64,000 bases of DNA from Serripes groenlandicus (taxonomy: Eukaryota; Mollusca; Bivalvia; Cardiida; Cardiidae). The notes under the pieces were generated by a model, which saw only the letters and a list, made by a program, of their open reading frames with translations, had not been told where the DNA came from and made no database searches. Within the stretch, counting starts at the first letter, position 1, and the number at the start of each line of letters is the position of its first letter. Location of the stretch: positions 40,190,601 through 40,254,600 of the forward strand of contig JASEVX010000013.1 in NCBI GenBank assembly GCA_031761405.1, in the 5' to 3' direction. A program made the translations under genes and the position numbers. Positions 38,101 through 50,100 of this stretch are shown piece by piece.

Positions 38101-41100
38101 AAAATGGTTAAAACGGGCAGCAAAATATTCTTGTAAACCCCATTTTCATTATCAAATGCAAACTTATCATATATATTACCATTTCTTTACCCACACACTG
38201 TACCGTGTTGTTTATCAACCTTATTTGTGGAGCAAGTACGCCTTTAAGCTAACTCGACAATAATCTGAAAACACCCTTGGTAGAAAGTTCAATCAAGACG
38301 CACCTGTCGAATTTGTGGCTGTAAAGACCAAAATTCTAGTAATCCCCATGTCATTGTTAAATGCAGCAAACTAATCATATATTTGTCCATTTCAATACCC
38401 ACACACAGTTACATGTTGATTATCAATCTTATCTTAGGAGCAAGTAATCCTTTTAGCTAACACTACAGTAATCTGAAAGCACCCTAGGTAGAAAGTTCAA
38501 TCAAGACTCACCTGTAAAATTTGTGGCTGTAAAGAGGACATTTTGTTTTCAACCCTCTGATACTCTATTGTCCCTTCCAGCAGTAGAACCGATGGGTTTT
38601 GTATGGTGTCGGCCATTTTCTTGTGAGCAATATTCTTGTTGAATATAACGCCATGTACTAAACCTGTCTGCCCTCGTTTGTCACCGGGAACCTGAGAATA
38701 AACGTGACACAAAGATGTAACCGATTCCCACACAACAAATCTACAGCAGACAACTTTGAAAACATCAAGGCAACATTGAAATTGGAAGGCAATTTTCGAT
38801 AAGAGAACTTTTAATCAATCAAAATAGTTGAAATCACTATGGTAAAAGAAAAAACTACTCATTATGAACAATTTTCCCTTTGCCACATTTTTTTAAAAAG
38901 TTGTCTGCCGCAGAGACATCAGAAAGTGTCTTTAAGTTGGAAAGGGTAAATCTGTAATGGTAACTGAGAATAAGTATGTCAAAATATTTGACCACTTTCC
39001 AATTAACCAGGCGATATGTGATGTCTCGAAAGAGTGTACTAATGAATTATTATTATGAATACCCATCAAGGAGATTTTGACTCCCCTGATAAATCGATCA
39101 AGGTGATTTTGAGTATCCTTTAAACTCCATCAAGTAGATTTTGGGCACTATTCCGTTTTTGAACAGAGGGGATTTCCAGTGTCACCAATCTCATAAGGAG
39201 AAGACTTTTATAAACATTGTCTAACAACTCGGCAACAAAATGATACTTACAGATGTTACCAATGCAGAGTAGACTTGAGTATTGAAATTTGTGTATTAGC
39301 TCATACATCTTTAACTCCCTTTTCCACATACAATAATCTGCAGCAGACAACTATGAAATAAATCTAGGCAAAAACCTGGAAAATTTCTTTGAAACAAAGT
39401 ATTATTATTGAATACTTGTTGAAAACAATGTGGCATAAGGAGAAATTTGCCCATTAGAAATGATTTCTCTCTTTGCCACAATATTTTCAAAAGTTGTCTG
39501 ATGCAGAGGTGTCAGAAAGTATCTATATGTGGTTAATTTATAAACAGATTAGTATTCAACTAGACTGTTGATTAAGGGCCATGTTCAAGCCTACCTTTTT
39601 AATATGAACATATCTTCGGATATCTGCATCGTCTGAACTCGTACGCACATCCGGTTTAACGAACAAACTGACCCTGTCGACTGTTGATATGATGATGTCC
39701 ACCCAGGCGGCCGTAAGTCCTTCCTCGCTCAGCAACTGTTTGGTTAGTATCGTCAGGTGTTCATGATGTTCTTGCCTAGAACCGAGAAAAGTTGTGAATA
39801 GGTTGATTGATTGTTTGTTGTTTTATGCCGCTTTCAACAATTTTTCATTTATATCACAGTCGATCAGTCGTCATGCGAACCCCCGCAACCCTGAGCGCCA
39901 AAGAGGGCAGCCATTACTACCCTTTTTAGAGTATTTGGTGTCGTGCATAGGTCAGGGTTATCTAAAAAGTAAGTTTCACTGATCACTGCTTTAACCCTTT
40001 CCCTCATACGACACTTCTGCAGCAGACGACTTTGAACATATTTTGTCAAAAAATAGAAAATCTCTATAATTGAATGGATAACCTATGACTAAAAATGGAA
40101 AACATTGTGTCAAAAGGAGTTTCGTTTCAAAGATGATCAATGTTTGTTCACAGCAATTTATTCCGGATGCATTTTACTTTCCTGGGAGTTCATCAGTAAT
40201 GGGGATCTATTAGTTATATTGTGAAAATAAATTAAACAAGAACACCTGAATTCATAATTCAAACCACTACACTCGAAAAGACTTATATAATTATCTTCTG
40301 CAGTAATTGTTTTACCTGCATATTTAAGCGAATAGTGTTTTATAGTAATATAGATTGGTGTACAAAGTGAGACTAGAATATAGGAATATAAAGAAGGGGA
40401 CCGTATCTATCTATTCTAAAAGTTTGGATAATATCGTCAAGTGTTGATGATGATCTTGTCTAAAAAAAAGAAAACATGTCAATCTAGCGCACAGTCCTTT
40501 CACTGTTTTTGCATCACATAAATGTACATATGTGTATGCATATGTGTAAAGTTCATGCAGTTTCACTTATTCAATCTGATCAGGACCATCCCTTTTTAGG
40601 TTACAATACACCAAAAAAAATCCTTCTTTGTTTTCATGTAAATCGACCAGTTTCAGTCCTCAATTGTCACACTTTCTAAGCGTTTCACATGTAGAACACC
40701 ATATATCATTGAAAAGAGTTACCTCCTAGCTTTAAAACAATCCAAAGAAAATGTGGGGTCATGCATTATGCAAGAAAGAACCTACAAGGCGTAAATGGTA
40801 ACTGTCATTTTCGACCAAATCAAAATGAGCATTTTCTGTTTTTGCAACAATGTTTTCAACTTTTATCAGTCATTATATTTGCATTTGTAGATATTTTCTT
40901 TTATGTTTGCCTAGATGTTTTTAAATTCATTTGCTGCAGATTTGTTGTATGTGGGAAAGAGTTGACATTTTCAAAGTCATCTACTGCAGACTTGAAAAGG
41001 CTAACACCCACAAAGATCTTTCAATTGGTATAAACTGTAGAAAGTGACATTAAGTGTATATATTTACTGTATTTTATCAAAAGTCGCTTTCTCTTCGGTG

Positions 41101-44100
41101 TTATCCGTTTGGATACTCAGCGTTCTCCAGGAGGCTGGTGTTGACGGATCATCATTGGATTTCAAACCATCGGGGACTTCTCCGAAAATTGGTTCTGTAA
41201 CATCTTCGGAAATATTCGTTCTCGGACAAGGATCCTCAAAATGAGAGTCATCAACTGAAACAACAAAACTATTTTCTCATTTCTCTGAACCCTTTTCCAC
41301 GTGAATATGCATTTTGACACATCTACAGCAGACTACTCTTGAAAACAATGTGACAAAAAGAAAAAGGGCCATAATGGCCCTGGATCGCTCACCTGAGTAA
41401 CACAATGAGATTTGTCATGCAAACCACAATAACTCATTATGCAGTCAGGTACAAGGGGCCAAAGAGTCCAAAGAAGAGATGATGTTGATGGACGGACGAT
41501 GCTTGGCAGACTATTCAGGACAGACAAAAGGTGATCACAATGACTCGGGTAAGCTAAAAATGCCTTACTTACATACAATAAATCTGCACAAGACAACTTT
41601 GAAAATATCTATACAAAAATATGGAAATTTTCTATATAAGAAAGTATCATACAATTTCTCACTTTTCCAGTGTTTGAAATGCTGTAAAAAAAAGACGGGT
41701 TCATACAACTGAATATTGCTAAAAACAGCATAAGAACAAAGTAAGCTAAACCTTATTTCTAATTTGCTTTTACCTCTATTTCTGCCTATTAAATTCTACA
41801 TGAAAGCACTATGACAGGTAAAATCTAAGCAAACTATACACAACTACCTCTTATTTTGCCAATGGAATCATGTGAGAGATCGCCATGACATGTAAAACCC
41901 AAATAAACTAGACCCAATTTTCAATTTGTTTTAACCTCTAATTCTGCCAATGGAATACCACAAGAGATCCCTCTGACATGTAAAACCCAATTTTTAATTT
42001 GGTTCTACCTCTCATTCTGTCTATTGAATACCACAAGAGATCGCTCCGACATGTAAACCCAATTTCTAATTTGTTTTTACCTCTAATTCTGCCGATGGAA
42101 TCCTGTGAGAGATCACTATGACTGTTACTTGTAACCATCTCCGAACTAACAAGTTCGTTACCCTCGTTCAGGTGACCTACAGGTACAAAGAAAACACATG
42201 TTATGAGAAGTTGTTTTGATTGATTAGGGTTTAACCCTTTCCCACATACAGCAAACCTGTAGCAGACGGCTACAACTATCTACTAAAAAATATAGAAAAT
42301 CTCTACTATTGTAGGTATAATGACTGAAACAATTGAAAACATTGTGGCAAAAGCAGAAATTGCTTGTTTTTCTCATTTTATCACAATGTTTTCCAAAATC
42401 ATCTGCTGCAGAAGAGTTAAAATTGGTCTATTGACGGGAAAGGGTTAATACCATATTCAACAATTTTTACTGTCATAGCAATGGCGACAAGATAACCAAC
42501 CCATGTGTTTTCTGGCTTTCTCACATTAGTACTCCACACAACAGTCTTTTAACCGTTTCCCTCACACGACAATTCTGCAGCAGACGACTTCGAACATTTT
42601 TTGTCAAAAAATAGAAAATCTCTATAATTGAATGGATAACCTGAAAGTGGAAAACATTGTGGCAAAAGGAGAAATTGCTCGTTTCTTCTTTTGTCACTAT
42701 GTTTTGAAAAAGCCATCTAATGCAGAGGCGTCAGAAAGTGCCTATATGAGGGAAAGAATGCAGGGTGAGCTTAGGTTCCTACTCAAGATCCCTGGATTGA
42801 CTGCATGCATCGCTACCATGAGGGCATGGGTCAATGAGTTGTGGAGTTGACCTTATATTCTACTTGTTGCGGTTCGAACTTGTACATAATTGGAGCAATT
42901 AAATGCAAGTTTACATGCATTTAAAAAAAATGTGGTTAAAGGACTAATGTTTTAACACACCATTTATTTTAATCAATTATACCTTTAATTTATTGAGATA
43001 TATCATAGTGTTTTCAGTCATCTGCTACAGATTTTTTGGTACGTGAGAATATGATTTTTTGTACGTGAGAATATAAAATTTATGAAAACTAATTTATCAT
43101 ATATGTAATAGCAATATCTAACAGGAGGTGACCAATCTAGTTGCCATTGTTGGTTCATGCCAGATGTTCTAATTTACTACAGTAACTGGGTAGCAGAATT
43201 ATCGCGATTGTTGGTTCATGCCAGATGTATTAATTTACTACAGTAACTGGGTAGCAGAATTATCGTGATTATTGGTTCATGCCAGATGTTTTAATTTACT
43301 ACAGTAACTGGGTAGCAGACAAATCGTGATTGTTGGTTCATGCCAGACGTTCTAATTTACTACAGTAACTGGGTAGCAGACAAATCGTGATTGTTGGTTC
43401 ATGCCAGAAGTTCTAATTTACTACAGTAACTGGGTAGCAGACAAATCGTGATTGTTGGTTCATGCCAGACGTTCTAATTGACTACAGTAACTGACTGTAC
43501 TAATTCCTATAGTACTCAGCACACCAAGACTACTCAATCCCCCACATTTTACCTGCATCCTGGGTGTTGGCCTGTATATCCTGAAACCACTGTGGTGCGC
43601 TGTCCTCATTGACTGAGTCCTCCAAACTCTCCATAATTGGCAATGTAGAATCCAGGGCGGATATCTGTAAAATTAACAATTTGTGTTAACTATTAAGTAT
43701 TTCCAGAGCTTTAGATAAGAGCAATTTGAGCCATCCCGCGAGAAACCCAACATTATGGCATCTGCGTAATATATCGACCCAGATCAGCCTGCACAGACTA
43801 ATCTGGGTCAACACATTCCATATCAGGGGGATAGAGGTATGGAGTAATGATTCCTGAAACAGAAAATCCACAGGAGGAAAAACGTGTCTATCTATGTTAG
43901 CCTGCGCGGCATGCTTAGACTGATCCTGGTCGATATTTTATGCAGAGTCCACAATGTTGGTTTTATCACGGGATGGCTCATTTTGTCATGTTCTAAAATC
44001 TTTTTGTTTTACACTTAATCCTACTCAGTGAGATGATTCTTTTGAGTACATCATGAGCAATTCTTTTTTTTTTGCCCACTTGTTTTCAAATGTTATCTGT

Positions 44101-47100
44101 AGAAGATGCTTCAAAATAAAATGAGGCTGTTGTAAATGGAATAGGGTTAATCTCAAATCAGATCATTTTAACAATATCACCAAAATGGATATTATTCAAC
44201 CTTTTCCACAAACAATAATCAAATTCTCAGAATTGAAAACCTTTATGCAAAATAATTACATTGTTGCAGAAGGAGAAATTGCTCATGACTGTGCAGATAA
44301 AAAATATTTACGCAAAATAATGAAAAATCTCTGTAAATGACAGTTCAACAATAAAGAACAAGAGTGCCAACTGTCACAAAATACACCTGTCCTGTTTTTT
44401 TGAGACCAAGTATAGTGATAATTGGTTGTACGTCAGGCAAATTTAGAAAGCGGTCACTGGTAATACAGTTTTGGCCATTTCGAGGGACATAAGTGTGGAG
44501 TGACTAAGATAACGTGGTTAGGTATCGAATCTGACCAAGATATTCTGCCAATCAACATTTTGTCTAAATTTGGTGATGATCAAAAAAAATGTATTCGAGT
44601 TACAGCACGGACAACATAAACTTTATGTAATTTAAGTAATACAAGGGCCATAACTCTGAATAGTCAGGATATATTGTGAAACTAGTGATACGTTCTATAG
44701 ACCAAGACTAATTTTAGGTAATTTCATTAATTAAAGGGCAATAACTCTCGAGTGACTATAGTGTAGGCTAGTTATCGAACTTGTCCAAGATATTATGCCA
44801 AAACACATTCTGACCAAATTTGGTGATGATTGGACAAAGGCTTCTTAAGTTATTGAGCAGACAAGACCAAGTTTAGGTAATTTCTATAATTAAAGGGTGA
44901 TAACTCTCGAGTAACTAGAGCGATAGGGCTAGTTATCAAACTTGTCCAAGATATTATGCCAATAAACATTTTGACTAAACTTGGTGATGATTGGATGCGC
45001 CAAAATGTGCCCTGAAATGTAAGTTTTAAACTGTTACTTACATCAGAAGGTTTATACAGTGTAAAATCATCCCTGAATGGCGTGGTTAGATTTAACACGG
45101 GTTCTAGACAATCAGCATCTATCAGCGCTTGACCAATAGCGACAGCTTGAATCCTACAAAATATACAAACAAAGAGGCCTAGAGAAAGGGGGGAGAAATT
45201 GATCCTTTTTCCGCAGCATCTTTCTTAATCCTGTCCTAATACGACAAATCTGCAGCAGCATGACTTTGAAAACTCAAGGCAACAACATCCAAAAAATATA
45301 CAAATGATAGTATTATAACTGTACAGACTGGAAAACACTGAGGAGAAATTACTCATTAAAAACACATTCTGCATTTTTTTCAAAAGTCTTCTGCTGCACT
45401 AGAGTGAAAATCTGCCTTTAACTGGAAAAGGGTTTATACCCAACAAAACCCTGTTGTGTGTGTACTCAAAACCAGCGTTTATTGGTCAAACTTATCTAAG
45501 CTCTGATTAACCGTTTTCCACATGCAACAAGTCTGCAGCAGACAAACAACAAAACAAAATATGGAAAGTTACTATAAATGAAAGTATAATAAGGTATAAT
45601 AACAAACATTATGTCCCCCTGAGCCTCACATTGTCTGGGTATGTTCAAGGTCACTGTGACCTTGATCTTTGAACGGATGACCTCAAAATCAATAGGGGTC
45701 ATCTACTGCTCATGGCAACCTCCCTGCCAAATTTGAGGATCTAAGTCCCAAGCATTTTGCAGTTAAAAAATCAATAGCGGTCATCTTCTAGTCATGCTAA
45801 CCTCCCTGCCGAAATTCAAGACATGTCAGTCCAAGCATTGTCAAGTTATCAATCAGACATGCTTTGGTCTACCGAAAGATGGACTGAATCATGTACAAAG
45901 CAGTAGCCCCCTCTTCTTCGAAGGGGAACATAATTATTGAATAGAGTTGAAAAGATTGTGACAAAAGGAGAAATGAGCACTTTCTTATTAACCACAATGT
46001 TTTTAAAAGTCATCTGCTGTGAATGCATCTACATTTGGGAATGGGTTAACATATCAGAATTGAAATGATGTGCTATTTGTAAATGCCATATATTTTATAC
46101 GTTTGTTTCCACTTGGCAATTTCATCTCTTGTCACAATGTTTTATAGTCTAACGTCAGAAAGAATGTTATTTGAACTGGGGTTTGAACTCACAACCCCTT
46201 GATTGACCCTCGGCTGAATCTCTGCAGAGAAACCAGAGATGGGATTATACTGTTAACCCTTTCCCACATAAAAAAAATCTGCAGCAGACGACTTTGAAAA
46301 CGTCTAGGCAAAAGCACAGAAAATCCCTTTAAATGGAAGAACAATAATTGAATAGGGTTGAAAACATGGTGACAAAAGGAGAAATTGCTTGTTTAGAGCA
46401 ATTTCTTCTTCTGTGGCCATGTTTTCAAAACGCCGTCTGCTGCTGAGGCGTCAGAAAGCGTCTATATGAGGGAAAGGATTAAGCAATACCTGTTAGCTAC
46501 TTTATCCTGTTTTATTAACCAGTCAACAAGCTTATTTCCTGCAATGCATTTTGGGTAAGTTCGCAGCCTAAATCGGTAACTCTGAAACTCTACCCCATTT
46601 TCCGAATCTACCATCAGCAGCCACAGGCTTCTTAACTGCATGGAATCCTGAAATGTACCAAGAATGTAGATTAACCCTTCCCCACATCTGCAGCAGACGG
46701 CTTTTGAGAACATTGTTGCAAAAGAAGAAATTGCTCAATAATGATCAATGAGCAATTTCCCCTTTCGCCACAATGTTTTCAACTCTATTCAACAATTAAA
46801 CTGTCATTTTTGGTGATTTTTCCATATTTTGGCCTAGATGTTTTCAAAGGTCATCAGATTTGTTGTAAGTGGGAAAGGGTATATAATAATATTTTATATT
46901 GAGTCGCCTGCTTGGAAAAATCTGGTGTTAAGGAAATATAAAATCTGGAAAACTTAAACTACAATCTTTTTCTCGATCCTTTTCAAAGCAGATGACACTA
47001 GAAAATAGAAAAATTATAAGAAAAATCAACTTTACAGCATATCTTCAGAAGATGACTTAGAAGACATCACAGCGAAAACATTGAAAATCTGCATTAATGA

Positions 47101-50100
47101 TAAGAAGAAATTGCTGATTAAAAACGCAATTATGTAAAAATTAAGTGAAATTTAAATGTTATATCACCGTACAGCAATTTTAAATATCCATACATTGGCT
47201 CAAATTGATTTATTAAAACATTGCAAATACGCATTTCTTTCAAGCCTTTCCTGCAGTCCACAAATCTGAAGCAGATGACTTTGAAGACATCTATGCAAAA
47301 ATATAGAAGAGCTGAATTCATGAAGGTCTTGAATAGAGATAAAAACATTGTGGGAAAAGGAATTTGCTCAATTTCACCTTTTGCCACAATGTTTTCAAAA
47401 GTCCTCTGCTGCAAACACGTCAAAATGTGTCTGTATATGGGAAAGGATTCAATGTTGCTACCTCGGAATTGTGCTTTTTTTTAACCCTTTCCCACATAAA
47501 GATGCTTTCTGACGCCTCTGCAGCAGACGACTTTAGAGAAACATCGTGACAAAAGGGAGAATTTACTCAAAACGAGCATTTTCTCCTTTTGCCACAATAT
47601 TTTCAACTCTTTTCAATAATTAAACTTTTATCTATAGAGATTTCCCATGGAAAACATTAACCTTCTGTTGAAATCTAGAACGTACATGTACTATGATAAT
47701 ATTCTTTGTATTTTGCTATTTGTACAGATTGCAAATTATTGCAAATGAAAAGAATTGTAAACAAAATTCAAAACAAAGCAACATACTTCACTGGTAATAT
47801 AATACTTACAGGTATCAAAGGTCGACGATCATTGGAAAAATTATTCGCCACAAATTCTGACTGAGGGGTCAGATCAAACGGGGCTGCCAACACGAGACTT
47901 GTATCCGAGTCACCAGGGGACCTACCATTAAAAAAAAAATACTTTCCTTGAAACAGACCGTTTAACACTTTCCACACAAAACAAATCTGCAGCAAATTAC
48001 TTTGATGTGTTTGTTTGAATGGTGTTTTATGCTGCTATCAACAATTTGTCAGTTTTATCAAATTTTTTCCTGGGTAATTTACTGGTACTACTGGTCCATT
48101 TATTCTGACAGCTGGCGAGTCAGTTGTTAATGCTAACCCCACAATGTTGAGAAGCTAATGCAAAGAAGGGCAAGCCATTACTACAATATTTAAAGACTTT
48201 GCTATGACCAGGCCAGGGATCGAACCTGCAACCTCCCACACCAGAGGCGGACACTCTACCAGTGCACCATCAAGGCGATCAGCATGAGGACCATAATCAG
48301 TCTATACTTTTTTTTATTTTTTTATTTTTTTATTTTTGGATATGGCAGCAATCTTGTGGAACTGAGTAGAACACTTTAATTGCTTCTGTAGATGACCAAT
48401 AAAAGAACATTTTGTGAAAATTTAATTTGGAAGAGGGTCAGTGGTTAAGGAGAAGATGTTGTTTAATTTTAACCCTTTCCCATTTGTAGACACTTTCTAA
48501 TGCCTCTGCAGTAGACGACTTTTGAAAACATTGTGGCTCATGACGAGCAATTTCTCCATTTACCACAATGTTTTCGACTCTTTTCTTAAATGGAACTTTT
48601 CTATAAAGAGATTTTCCAAATTTGTCGATAGATATTTTCGAAGTTATCTGTTTGTTGTTTGAGGGAAAGTTTTTTTAATTTTCGAGCTCTGGTGGCCATC
48701 TTGTGAAGCAGAGCGGAACCATTATTTTTTTAGTAGAGAGCCATTTAAGGAACACTTATGTAAATTTATAAGTAGAAAATGGATCCGAGGTTTCGGTTGG
48801 TTGTCTGGTGCTTTACGATGCTTTTTAACAATTATTCCGTTAAATCACGGCAATTCCTTGGAAAGTTAACAGTACTACTGGTCCATTTGTCCTGACACCA
48901 GCCAGTCAGTCGTAATGCTAACCCACAATCCTGAGTGTCAAGGAGGGCAGCCATTAACTACCAGTTTTAAGTTTTGGTATGACCTGACCTGGGATTAAAC
49001 TCCAGCATACAAGGTGGGCGCTCTACCACTACACCACTGGGGCAGTCCAGTGGTTTATGAGGAGATGTTGTTATATAAAATACCTTCCCTGGTCCAGACT
49101 GTTTAACAATTTTCCACCTACAATAAATCTGCAGCAGACGACTTTGAAAACATCTAGGCAAAAATATAGAAAATCTGTAAAAGTTGAAGTAAACTTACTG
49201 GATAAGGTTGAAAACATTGTGGAAAAGGAAAAGATTATCATGATGAGCAAATTCTCCATTTACCACAATGTTTTTGTATAATGCTGCAGATGCGTCTAAT
49301 TTGATTCAGCAAGTGGGAAAAAAATTGACCCATTCCTACTTAGAAATTTGTTGAAGATTTGTGAAAGGGTTAATTCTTCTTCTTCTTCTTATGTGGTTGT
49401 TTACCCTCGCCTATCGGCATAAAGCCATTTGGCGAGCAGCTATTATTCTCTCTCCAATTTTTTTTTATTAATGGGGGTAGACTATATATGGTTTTTTTTT
49501 CAATGTTTTTATTATAATATATTTGACTTTTGACACTGACTGCTTATATTTCATTGTTGCATATCCCGCTTTCTGTTTATAGGTTCATTATTGTATGTGG
49601 GTATATAGGTGTGTGTGTTTATAAGATATTATTTTAAACAATTGATAAGAAAATAAATGTAAAAGAAAAAGTGCAAAAAAAAAAAAAGCAAAGGGTTAAT
49701 TGTTTACCCTTTCCCACTTATAGATGCATTCTGACGAATCTTCAGCAGGCGACTTTTGAAAACATTGTGTCTAAAGAAGAAATTGCTCATAATAAGCAAT
49801 TTCTCCATTTGCCACAATTTTTTCAACTCTATTTAATAATTTAACTCTCGTTTATGGAGATTTTTCAAATTTTTGCAAGGATGTTTTCAAAGTCATCTAC
49901 TGCATATTTATTGTATGTGTGAAAGGGTTAATTATTCAAAATGGTTTATTGATGATTTGTCATATTTGTTCGTTTAATTGGGACTTTACTCCATTACATT
50001 TTTTCAGCTACACTATATCAGTTCACTTTTACATGATCCCTGGGTAAACAAACCTGTACATGTACTAGGCTAGGAAATGTGTTTTTCCCAAGGGAACTCC

